A stretch of DNA of 64,000 bases from Planctomycetota bacterium (GTDB lineage Bacteria; Planctomycetota; UBA1135; GCA-002686595): contig JADJLZ010000002.1 of assembly GCA_016709875.1 (NCBI GenBank), forward strand, positions 744,001 to 808,000, written 5' to 3'. The notes below the pieces were generated by a model. That model saw nothing but the letters and a program-made list of their open reading frames with translations, was not told the DNA's origin and searched no databases. This document shows, piece after piece, positions 1-6,901 of this stretch (position 1 is its first letter; every line of letters starts with the position of its first letter). Both the position numbers and the translations under genes were made by a program.

Positions 1-1
1 G

Positions 2-31
2 ATCGTGATCGAGGCCGAGAAGGTCGGCTGA
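2..31 (+). CDS. C-terminal end of a truncated upstream gene
   Basis: The first bases read as an open frame ending I-V-I-E-A-E-K-V-G then TGA. Only nine residues are visible, so no function can be given. The frame is chosen because its codons (GTG, ATC, GAG, GCC, AAG) match the strong GC bias of the neighbouring genes; chance cannot be excluded. Confidence 0.35.
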   Translation: MVIEAEKVG

Positions 32-274
32 GCGACGAAAAACCGTCGGCCGCCCCGCGACCTGAAGGCTCTCCGAGCGTCCTTGAGGGGGAAAGCTTGG
101 GTGAAGTGAAAGTTCTGGATCGCGTTCGCCAGCTGGGCGAGCAGTTGCGCCGTTGGCCCAAGGCGGCCCGGGCCCACGCCCACGGGGGGGCGGGGCGAGG
201 ACCTCGCGCACACGAGTCACCCCATGCTCGGTGCTGAACCTGGCGGCCGCGGGGCGCTGCCGCGCCGGCCCGGG

Positions 275-310
275 TTGATGAAATAACGCAGACGGCATAC
301 ACTTCGGCCG
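275..310 (+). promoter_or_regulatory. putative promoter of the arsenic operon, possibly leaderless
   Basis: TTGATG (275-280) and TACACT (298-303) are spaced by 17 bases and resemble sigma-70 -35 and -10 boxes with 4 of 6 matches each. The predicted start point falls near the GTG at 310, so the ArsR message may be leaderless; no ribosome binding site is visible before that GTG. A small inverted repeat CTTC/GAAG with a 6-base spacer (302-315) overlaps the predicted start and could be an operator, but its arms are short. The rest of 32-274 shows no gene. Confidence 0.35.
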
Positions 311-667
311 TGAAGCTGAAGTCCCCGGTGCCCCACGAAGAGTTGTTCCGCGCCCTTGAGCGAGCCGATCCGGCTGCGCCTGATGCTGCTCCTGCGCGAA
401 GGGGAGGTGTGCGTGTGCCACCTGGTGGGCGCGCTGGGCGAATCGCAGCCGCTGGTCAGCAAGCACCTCGCCATCCTGCGCAGGGCGGACCTCGTGAGCG
501 CGCGCAAGGACGGGTACTGGCGCCACTACTCGCTCGCCGAGCCCGGGAGCCCAGCGCACGCGAAGCTGCTGGCGCTGCTCGACACGATCGCGAGCGAGGA
601 CCAAGAGGCCGAACGCGACCGCAAGAAGCTCGAGCGCGTGCTCAACGCCGCCAAGTGCTGCGAGTGA
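310..667 (+). CDS. arsR: ArsR-family arsenic-responsive repressor with an apparent frameshift
   Basis: This is a small winged-helix metalloregulator of the ArsR/SmtB family, expected to repress the downstream arsenic genes until As(III) binds. The wing and recognition helix (SQPLVSKHLAILRRADLV) and a vicinal Cys pair in EVCVCHL are visible; in the family these cysteines bind arsenite. The N-terminal helix MKLKSPVPHEELFRAL is read from GTG 310, while the continuation SEPIRLRLMLLLREG lies in the next frame from about 356. Removing one C from the CCC at 353-355 restores a normal ArsR of about 118 residues. Without that correction only a TTG-started 103-residue form from 356 is possible. The protein ends KCCE. 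arsM follows after 62 bases. Confidence 0.8.
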
Positions 668-729
668 GTCCTCCGCGCCGCCCATGACGAACACAGGGCC
701 CCCCGACCCGCATCGAACGAGGAACGACC

Positions 730-1635
730 ATGACCATCCGCAAGAAGACCGCTGACGAGATCCGTGACACCGTGCGCGAGAGCTACGGCAAGATCGCCGT
801 GGGCGAGGAGATCATGCCGCGCTCGAAATCGGCGGGCGGCTGTTGCGGCCCGAACTCGGGCTCCTGCACGCCGAGCACGAATCCGGCCGAGTTCGCGCAG
901 TCGATCGGCTACAGCGCGGAAGAGGTCGCGCTGCTGCCCGAGGGCACGAACATGGGCCTTTCCTGCGGCAATCCGGCCGTGATCGCGTCGCTCAAGCCGG
1001 GCGAGGTCGTGCTCGACCTCGGTGCGGGCGGCGGGATGGACGCCTTCCTCGCCGGCCCGAAGGTCGGCGCGAGCGGGCGCGTGATCGGCGTCGACATGAC
1101 GGCCGAGATGGTCGCCAAGGCGCGCAAGAACAACGCCTCGTACGAGAAGCGCTCGGGCCTCTCGAACATCGAGTTCCGATTGGGCGAGATCGAGCACCTG
1201 CCGGTCGCGGACGCGAGCGTGGACGTCGTGATCTCGAACTGCGTGCTCAACCTCTCGCCCGACAAGCCGCAGGTCTGGCGCGAGATCGCGCGCGTGCTCA
1301 AGCCGGGTGGTCGTGTGGCCGTGAGCGACCTCGCGCTGCTGAAGACGCTGCCGGGGAACGTGCTCGAGTCGATCGAGGCGCTGGTCGGCTGCGTCGCCGG
1401 CGCGGTGCTCGTCTCCGACACGGAGCAGATGATGCGCGCCGCCGGGCTGATCGACGTGCAGTTGCGCGAGAAGCCTGAGTACGTGCGCTCGGTGATGAGC
1501 TTCGAGGATCCGCTCTACCAGCGCATCGTCAAGAACCTGCCGGCGGGAAAGACGCCTGCGGACTACATCACGAGCCTCGACATCCAGGGCCGCAAGGGCC
1601 TCGCGGCGACCAAGCAACCCTCGCGCTGCTGCTGA
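730..1635 (+). CDS. arsM: arsenite S-adenosylmethionine methyltransferase ArsM
   Basis: This cytosolic enzyme methylates As(III) with SAM, giving methylated and finally volatile arsenicals. The 301-residue protein has SAM motif I VLDLGAGGGMD (94-104), GVDMT (120-124) and a GGRVAVSD strand near 193-200. The cysteines typical of ArsM are present: Cys79 in GLSCGNP, Cys171 in ISNCVLNLSPDK and Cys221 in LVGCVAGA. Extra Cys residues at 38, 39 and 46 and a C-terminal Cys-Cys may also handle arsenic. GAGG sits just upstream of ATG 730. It is followed after 3 bases by an aquaglyceroporin, supporting a single arsenic operon. Confidence 0.93.
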   Translation: MTIRKKTADEIRDTVRESYGKIAVGEEIMPRSKSAGGCCGPNSGSCTPSTNPAEFAQSIGYSAEEVALLPEGTNMGLSCGNPAVIASLKPGEVVLDLGAGGGMDAFLAGPKVGASGRVIGVDMTAEMVAKARKNNASYEKRSGLSNIEFRLGEIEHLPVADASVDVVISNCVLNLSPDKPQVWREIARVLKPGGRVAVSDLALLKTLPGNVLESIEALVGCVAGAVLVSDTEQMMRAAGLIDVQLREKPEYVRSVMSFEDPLYQRIVKNLPAGKTPADYITSLDIQGRKGLAATKQPSRCC

Positions 1636-1638
1636 GCG

Positions 1639-2322
1639 ATGCGTCCGGCCGGCGAATCACGCGTGCTCGCAGCTGAGGCGCTGGGCACGTTCACGATGGT
1701 GTTCGCCGGCACGGGCGCGATCGTGATCGACCAGGTCTCGGGCGGGCGCATCACGCACGTCGGTATCGCGCTGGTCTTCGGACTGGTCGTGATGGCGATG
1801 ATCCAGACCTTCGGCGACGTCTCGGGCGCGCACATGAACCCCGCGGTGACGCTCGCCTTCCGCGCCGCGGGGCGGATCGGATCGCGGACGGCCGCGGGAT
1901 ACATCGCGGCGCAGCTCGCGGGTGCGCTCGCGGCGAGCGGACTCCTGCGCCTGCTCTTCCCGGAAGACGTGTTCCTGGGCGGGACACAACCGGCGGGGAG
2001 CGTGCTGCAGTCCTTCGTGCTCGAGGTCGTGCTCTCGTTCGTGCTGATGCTCGTGATCCTCGCGGTCTCGACCGGTTCGAAGGAGCGCGGGCTTCTCGCC
2101 GGGCTGACGATCGGCGGCGTGGTCACGCTCGAGGCGCTCTTCGCCGGACCGATCTGCGGCGCGTCGATGAACCCGGCGCGCTCGCTCGCGCCCGCGCTGG
2201 TCTCGCTGCACCTCGAGAACGCCTGGATCTACCTCGCGGCCCCGCTCGTCGGGATGCTGCTGGCCTTGCCTGCGTGCCGGCTGACCGGTGCGCCTGACTG
2301 CTGCACGGAGCCCTGCTCATGA
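1639..2322 (+). CDS. MIP-family aquaglyceroporin, probable arsenite channel (AqpS-like)
   Basis: This is an integral membrane channel of the major intrinsic protein family, 227 residues, with the two signature half-helices: SGAHMNPAV (NPA at 67-69) and CGASMNPARSLAP (NPA at 178-180, followed by the selectivity arginine 181). Hydrophobic segments fit six membrane helices. In some bacteria, for example Sinorhizobium, an AqpS channel replaces ArsB/Acr3 in the ars operon and lets As(III) made by ArsC flow out. Its place between arsM and arsC, and the lack of any ArsB/Acr3 here, fit that model. The C-terminus is Cys-rich (CR, DCCTEPCS), which is unusual and might bind metal. Confidence 0.88.
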   Translation: MRPAGESRVLAAEALGTFTMVFAGTGAIVIDQVSGGRITHVGIALVFGLVVMAMIQTFGDVSGAHMNPAVTLAFRAAGRIGSRTAAGYIAAQLAGALAASGLLRLLFPEDVFLGGTQPAGSVLQSFVLEVVLSFVLMLVILAVSTGSKERGLLAGLTIGGVVTLEALFAGPICGASMNPARSLAPALVSLHLENAWIYLAAPLVGMLLALPACRLTGAPDCCTEPCS

Positions 2323-2753
2323 ATCCGCCTGCGCGCGTGCTCTTCGTCTGCATCGAGAACTCCAACCGCTCGCAGATGGCCGAGGCCTTCGCGCGCATGC
2401 ACGGTGGCGACGCCGTCGAGGCGCTCTCGGCTGGTTCGCGCCCCTCGGGCAAGGTCAATCCCAAGGCGATCGAGGCCATGCGCGAGCGCGGCTACGACCT
2501 CGCGCGGCACGGCTCGAAGTCGCTCGAGCAGATCCCCACGGGTGAGTACGCGGCGGCGATCACGATGGGCTGCGGCGACGCGTGTCCGATGGTGCGCGCG
2601 AGCGTGCGCGAGGACTGGCAGCTGCCCGATCCGCGCGAGATGCCGCCCGAGGAGTTCCGCAAGGTGCGCGACGAGATCGAGCGCCGCGTGCTCGCGCTGC
2701 TCGCGCGTCTGGGTGTACAACAGCGGGCCACCCAAAGAGGAACGAACTCATGA
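2319..2753 (+). CDS. arsC: thioredoxin-type arsenate reductase ArsC
   Basis: This enzyme of the low-molecular-weight phosphatase fold reduces arsenate to arsenite. It is 144 residues. The nucleophile loop is VCIENSNRSQMAEAF with Cys11 and Arg17 (C-x5-R-S), the general acid lies in LPDP (Asp104), and the redox pair is in MGCGDACP (Cys85 and Cys89), the pattern of thioredoxin-coupled ArsC. The start overlaps the aquaglyceroporin stop as ATGA, and its own stop overlaps the next start in the same way, so these three genes are translationally coupled. The product arsenite would leave through the neighbouring channel or be methylated by ArsM. Confidence 0.92.
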   Translation: MNPPARVLFVCIENSNRSQMAEAFARMHGGDAVEALSAGSRPSGKVNPKAIEAMRERGYDLARHGSKSLEQIPTGEYAAAITMGCGDACPMVRASVREDWQLPDPREMPPEEFRKVRDEIERRVLALLARLGVQQRATQRGTNS

Positions 2754-3229
2754 TCGAAGTCGGCAAGAAGGCGCCCCCGTTCAAACTCCAGGACCAGGAC
2801 GGCAAGCAGGCCACGCTCGCGGAGTACGCGGGCCAGTGGGTCGTGCTGTATTTCTACCCGCGCGACGACACGCCGGGCTGCACGACCGAGGCCTGCGACT
2901 TCACGGCAGGCATCCGCGGCTTCACGAAGCTCGATGCGCTGGTGCTCGGCTGCAGCGGCGACTCGCCCGCCTCGCACAAGAAGTTCATCGAGAAGTACAA
3001 GCTCAAGCTGCGCCTGCTCAGCGATCCCGAGCACGGCGTGATGGAGAAGTACGGCGCGTGGGGCCCGAAGGTGCTCTACGGCAAGAAGTCGATCGGCGTG
3101 ATCCGCTCGACGGTCCTGATCGACCCCGCGGGCAAGATCGCGCACCACTGGTTCAAGGTGAAGTCCAAGGGCCACGCCGAGAAGGTGCAGGAGAAGCTCG
3201 CCGAGTTGCAGGCGGCAGCGAAGGCCTGA
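2750..3229 (+). CDS. bcp: thioredoxin-dependent peroxiredoxin, Bcp/PrxQ type
   Basis: This is a 159-residue thiol peroxidase that reduces hydroperoxides using thioredoxin. The PrxQ signature DDTPGCTTEACDF gives a peroxidatic Cys44 and a resolving Cys49 five residues later. A GAGG motif inside the end of arsC precedes ATG 2750, which overlaps the arsC stop (ATGA). Longer in-frame upstream reading is possible but would run through arsC and is rejected. Its membership of the arsenic operon suggests a role against oxidative stress, or shared use of the thioredoxin pool with ArsC; that link is an inference from position. Confidence 0.9.
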   Translation: MIEVGKKAPPFKLQDQDGKQATLAEYAGQWVVLYFYPRDDTPGCTTEACDFTAGIRGFTKLDALVLGCSGDSPASHKKFIEKYKLKLRLLSDPEHGVMEKYGAWGPKVLYGKKSIGVIRSTVLIDPAGKIAHHWFKVKSKGHAEKVQEKLAELQAAAKA

Positions 3230-3266
3230 GCGCTGGCGCGTGCTCTCGCGCACGCGCGGCCCGCTC

Positions 3267-3752
3267 TCAGGTGTCCTTCTCGATCGCGACGTCGACCGGC
3301 TGCGCGTCGAGGACGTCCACGAGGACCTGGGGCGCGATCGCGACCAGGAACCCGCGCTTGCCGCCGTTGATCCAGATCCGATCCTGCTCGAGGATCGTCC
3401 TCTCGGCGAAGATCGGAAGTTGCGAGCGCGTGCCGAACGGGCTCGTGCCCCCGACGACGTAGCCGGTCCACTTCTCCGCGACCTCGGGCTTGCAGGGCGT
3501 GATGCTTTTCACACCCAGGTGCCGTGCCAGGCTCTTCGTCGAGACCTGCCTGTCACCGTGCATCAGCACGATCAGCGGCAGCTTCGCGTCGTTCTCGAAG
3601 ACGAGCGTCTTGACCACCTTGTGCTCGTCGATTCCGAGGGCCGTCGAGGAGCGCGAGGTGCCTCCGCGCTCGACGTAGTCGTAAAGGTACGGCTCGAACT
3701 CGACCTTGTGCTGGCGCAGCACGCGGATGGCGGAGGTGATCGGGTGGCTCAT
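3267..3752 (-). CDS. ybaK: YbaK/EbsC-family Cys-tRNA(Pro) deacylase-like protein
   Basis: This 161-residue cytosolic protein belongs to the YbaK/ProX aminoacyl-tRNA deacylase family, which hydrolyses Cys-tRNA(Pro) formed by misacylation. Family features are the early TSAIRVLRQHKVEFEPYLYD helix-strand unit, the conserved lysine in HKVVKTLVF, and the glycine-rich GGTSPFGTRSQLPIF segment near the C-terminus. The start is ATG 3752, which shares a base with the upstream stop (TGATG); the longer N-terminal extension in the frame is low-complexity and belongs to antisense of the upstream gene. It is the last gene of a minus-strand run. Confidence 0.88.
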   Translation of the reverse strand: MSHPITSAIRVLRQHKVEFEPYLYDYVERGGTSRSSTALGIDEHKVVKTLVFENDAKLPLIVLMHGDRQVSTKSLARHLGVKSITPCKPEVAEKWTGYVVGGTSPFGTRSQLPIFAERTILEQDRIWINGGKRGFLVAIAPQVLVDVLDAQPVDVAIEKDT

Positions 3753-4219
3753 CAGCGGTGGATGGAGCGCACGACGATGCGCGCGGCGAGGACCAGCACC
3801 AGCAGGAACGAGAGCCAGAAAGCGCCCACGGTCCAGGCGTGCTCGGCAGGTTTCTGTTCCAGCTTGTGCGTCAGGACGAGGTAGCGCAGGCCGAACCACA
3901 CGCCCAGCGGCGCCGTGATCAGGAGCACACAACACCAGCGTACCTGGCTGCCCAGCGCGTCGATCGGGTTGCGCGCAATCGCCAAGGCGGAACTACTCGT
4001 GCGCATGCGCTCGGGGAGCAGCGCCCGCGCTTCTGCGAGCCGGTCCTCGGGCACGCACAGTTGCAGCGAGAAGCCGTTGCCGCCGCGGATGAACGGATCC
4101 GCCTGCATCAGGTTGATGTCGGGCACGAAGGTCGGGATCCCGCTCGCCTCGCACGAGGTTTGCAGCGTGATCACCTCGGGCATCGATCCCTGCATCAGCG
4201 GCATCCAGCGGGAACTCAC
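3752..4219 (-). CDS. DUF2007-like membrane protein
   Basis: This is a 155-residue protein. Residues 1-80 resemble the small DUF2007 'putative signal transducing' domain (strand, helix with CEASGIPTFV, then a loop and LCVPEDRLAEARALL). Two hydrophobic helices follow near residues 95-118 and 130-150, so the domain is probably tethered to the membrane. The function of this family is unknown. A paralogue lies immediately upstream (4269-4760) with the same opening MSSRW-PL, a clear tandem duplication. Its stop overlaps the start of the YbaK-like gene by one base. Confidence 0.7.
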   Translation of the reverse strand: MSSRWMPLMQGSMPEVITLQTSCEASGIPTFVPDINLMQADPFIRGGNGFSLQLCVPEDRLAEARALLPERMRTSSSALAIARNPIDALGSQVRWCCVLLITAPLGVWFGLRYLVLTHKLEQKPAEHAWTVGAFWLSFLLVLVLAARIVVRSIHR

Positions 4220-4268
4220 GTGAACGTCTCCGCCGCGAGTCTATCCACAGCCCGCCTTGGCCGAAACC

Positions 4269-4760
4269 TCAGGGCCGCAGCCCCTTCCACAGGCCCGGGT
4301 AGACCGAGTCGAGCACCCACGCGAGCGGCACGCAGACGCTGAGCGCGACCGAGAACCAGAACGCGCGCACCGTCCAGAAGTGTCCCGGCGGGAGATTCGG
4401 CGAGTAGAAGAGCTCCCTGCGGTACTGCAGCCCGAAGAGCACCGCCAGCGGCGCGGTGATGATCAGCATGGCGCAGGTGCGCACGCGGCTGCCGAGCTGC
4501 GCGATCTCGGTGGGCTCGCGCTCGAGCGGAGGGATACTCGAACGCTTGCTCTCGGGCACGAGCTCGCGCGCGTCCTCGAGGCGGTCTTCCGGGACGAGCA
4601 GCTTGAAGAAGAAGATGTTCCCGCCACGCGCGGAGGTGTCGAGGTAGGCGAGATTCAAGTCCGGCACGAAGGTCGGGATCCCGGCTGCCTCGCAACTGGA
4701 CTGCAGGACGAGGATCTCCGGCATCGAGCCTTCGAACAGCGGCACCCAGCGCGAGCTCAT
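4269..4760 (-). CDS. DUF2007-like membrane protein, paralogue of its neighbour
   Basis: This 163-residue protein shares with the adjacent gene the opening MSSRW-PL-GSMPEI, the CEAAGIPTFVPDLNLAY core, the LLVPEDRLEDARELVPE helix and two C-terminal hydrophobic helices (about residues 92-112 and 133-155). The start is placed at ATG 4760 because that matches the paralogue; an in-frame ATG at 4844 would add 28 residues of low-complexity sequence. No enzyme motif is visible. It could be a small membrane-bound sensor or adaptor, but nothing here shows a ligand. Confidence 0.68.
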   Translation of the reverse strand: MSSRWVPLFEGSMPEILVLQSSCEAAGIPTFVPDLNLAYLDTSARGGNIFFFKLLVPEDRLEDARELVPESKRSSIPPLEREPTEIAQLGSRVRTCAMLIITAPLAVLFGLQYRRELFYSPNLPPGHFWTVRAFWFSVALSVCVPLAWVLDSVYPGLWKGLRP

Positions 4761-4860
4761 CGGACGAGGTCCATCGCCCGCGATGGTACACCGGATCGAG
4801 CGCGGACCCGGTTCTAGCTGTGTGGGAGCGCGCGGAACGCCCACCCAGGTGTGCAGCGCC

Positions 4861-6855
4861 TCAGCGCGATGTGAGTTCGACGCGCAGGTTCGTGGTCTCG
4901 TCCGCGCGAATCGAGAGCTTCGCTTCCGCCGGTGCGAAGTCGCGGGATTCGACGCGCAGGATGTAGTCGCCGGGCGGGATCCAATCTGCGCTCGTCTCCT
5001 CGTCGCCGGGCAGTAGCGCGGGGAAGTGGTAGCTCGCGTTGAGACCTGAGCTCAGGAACTCGACCGGCGCTCCTGGTTCGGGGGCTCCCGTCTCGCGCTC
5101 GAAGGCGAGTCCCTCGGGATCGGGACGCAGTGTCACGGTCGCGGCCGGCCCGCGCGCACCGAGCTGCAGCCAGTCCGACTCGGGCGGGAAGCTCCTGGTC
5201 GGGAAGCGTGCGGGCCAGCGCGCGGGAGTCGGCGAACCCGGAGAAGGAACGAGCGCGAGGTGCAGCTTTCCGCCGCGCCACATGCGCACGCCGAGCTGCG
5301 TGGTCGCGCCGCTGCGGATCTCGACTGGCGCCGTCCAGTCTCCGAACGGCGCGGGCGCGGGCACCCAGCCCGTCCCACAGAGCGGGGTGCTGTCGCTCGT
5401 GGCGATGCGCACGCGGTAGCGGCCCGGCGGGAACGTGTCGTGCCACGAACTCCCCGACGTGTCGCGCTTGGAGAAGAAGAGCGGCAGTCCGTTCGAGAGC
5501 GACTCGAGCGTCACCTGGAAGTCGCGTGCGAGCGGCGCTCCGTCCGGCCGCGTGAGCTCGAGTTTGAGCTCTCCCGAGGCGGCCGCGGGCTCGACGCGGA
5601 GTTCGCGCGCGCTGCGGAATGTGCTCGGTGCGATCGTGATCTCGCCCGCGATGGGCGCGAACCCGGGGCGGACGTACGCGTAGACGTAGCGCTCACCGCG
5701 CTCGACCAGGAAGACCCTCGCCGGTGCATGCGGATTGGACAGCGGCGTGTCTGGAACGTTGATCCCGAAACTCGGTCGAGTACCCGCGGGGCAGCGCACG
5801 CACAGCAGCATGCCCGAGTCGCGATCGTCGATGTCGGGCCGATTGCGTCGCACCTGCGCATCCTTCCCGTCGGCGTCGATGACGTGAAGCTCCAGAACCG
5901 GCGTGCCGCCGACGAGGGTGATCTCGCGCGCACCCGTCCCGATCGGGGAAGCGCACAGCGCATCCCGACCGCCCGTGCGGGGATACCCCGAGTAGATCCA
6001 GTAGGCGCCCGGCGCGAGACCCGCGAGCCGGAAGCGTCCGTCGGAGTCCGTCTCGCACGCGCACCAGCGCACGCCATCGCCGCGCTCGTCGCTGGGTGCG
6101 CAGCGAAACTCTGCATTGCGCACTTCCTCGCCCTCCGCGAGCGCGCGCGGCGTAGCCCAGAGCGGATGCCTGCGATGCGGCGTGCCTTCGGGATCCAGGA
6201 AGCGGCCTTCGATCACGCCTGGACCGGTGAGGTGCAACTCGAACGCGGGCGGCAAGTCTTCGCCGGGCACGAGCGAGAGGTCCTCGACGCACGCGCTGCC
6301 GAGGCCCTCCGCGCGCGCGAGCAGGCGATAGCGGCCGGCGTCCTTGAAGTGCACGCGAAAGGGCTGGCTGGCGCGCGCGACGACGCGGTCCCAGGACGGG
6401 CGCAGTCCGAGGGTCGCCGGCGGTTCGCCTTCGCGCACGAGGAAGAGCTCGACCTGCGTGTTGGTGTTGGCCGCGCCGGCGTCGACGTGGCCGGTGAGCG
6501 TGCCACCGCGCAGGTAGGCGAAGTTCGTGATCTCGGCCTGGTTGCGCGCGAGGTCGGCGCCCGCGAGCTGATCGAAGTGCTGCCAGCCGGGCTCGAGCAG
6601 CTCGGCGTGCGCGAAGAGGGTGCCGTTGTTTCCGCTGGCCTCCGGCGGGAGCGCGAGATCGATTTCGCTGCGGCCGTGCTCTCCGGTGCGAATCTCCGTG
6701 CGGGAGTGCGTCTCGCCGCTGCACGAGAGCCAGACCACGAGCCGCAGCCCCGCGGCGGACTCCTGGTCCGGATTCGTCGGTCGAACGACGACGTGCAGCG
6801 TCTTGGGAGGCGCGGGAGTCTGCGCCAGCGCGGTGAGAAGGAGCGCGAGCAGCAT
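4861..6855 (-). CDS. large secreted protein with carboxypeptidase-regulatory-like repeats
   Basis: This is a 664-residue protein with a short N-terminal signal peptide (MLLALLLTALAQTPAPP). The rest is beta-rich and soluble. Repeats of the transthyretin-like type can be seen: DSDGRFRLAGLAPGAYWIYSG (around 270-290), PPGRYRVRIATSD and a C-terminal PPGDYILRVESRDFAP. Such domains decorate secreted planctomycete proteins and probably act in protein or glycan contacts. No catalytic motif is recognised. It lies 46 bases downstream of the transketolase-family gene on the same strand. Architecture and size resemble the product of 9435-11441 and the C-terminal part of 11793-14222. Confidence 0.75.
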   Translation of the reverse strand: MLLALLLTALAQTPAPPKTLHVVVRPTNPDQESAAGLRLVVWLSCSGETHSRTEIRTGEHGRSEIDLALPPEASGNNGTLFAHAELLEPGWQHFDQLAGADLARNQAEITNFAYLRGGTLTGHVDAGAANTNTQVELFLVREGEPPATLGLRPSWDRVVARASQPFRVHFKDAGRYRLLARAEGLGSACVEDLSLVPGEDLPPAFELHLTGPGVIEGRFLDPEGTPHRRHPLWATPRALAEGEEVRNAEFRCAPSDERGDGVRWCACETDSDGRFRLAGLAPGAYWIYSGYPRTGGRDALCASPIGTGAREITLVGGTPVLELHVIDADGKDAQVRRNRPDIDDRDSGMLLCVRCPAGTRPSFGINVPDTPLSNPHAPARVFLVERGERYVYAYVRPGFAPIAGEITIAPSTFRSARELRVEPAAASGELKLELTRPDGAPLARDFQVTLESLSNGLPLFFSKRDTSGSSWHDTFPPGRYRVRIATSDSTPLCGTGWVPAPAPFGDWTAPVEIRSGATTQLGVRMWRGGKLHLALVPSPGSPTPARWPARFPTRSFPPESDWLQLGARGPAATVTLRPDPEGLAFERETGAPEPGAPVEFLSSGLNASYHFPALLPGDEETSADWIPPGDYILRVESRDFAPAEAKLSIRADETTNLRVELTSR

Positions 6856-6901
6856 GCAGGACAGTCTACTCCGGCTCGGCTTGCCGGCTACGCCGCGCGC
6901 C

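Noticed and set aside
310..687. Alternative 125-residue protein reading from GTG 310 in one frame
   Set aside because: After residue 16 it becomes Arg/Pro/Ala-rich sequence; the ArsR domain is clearly in the neighbouring frame.
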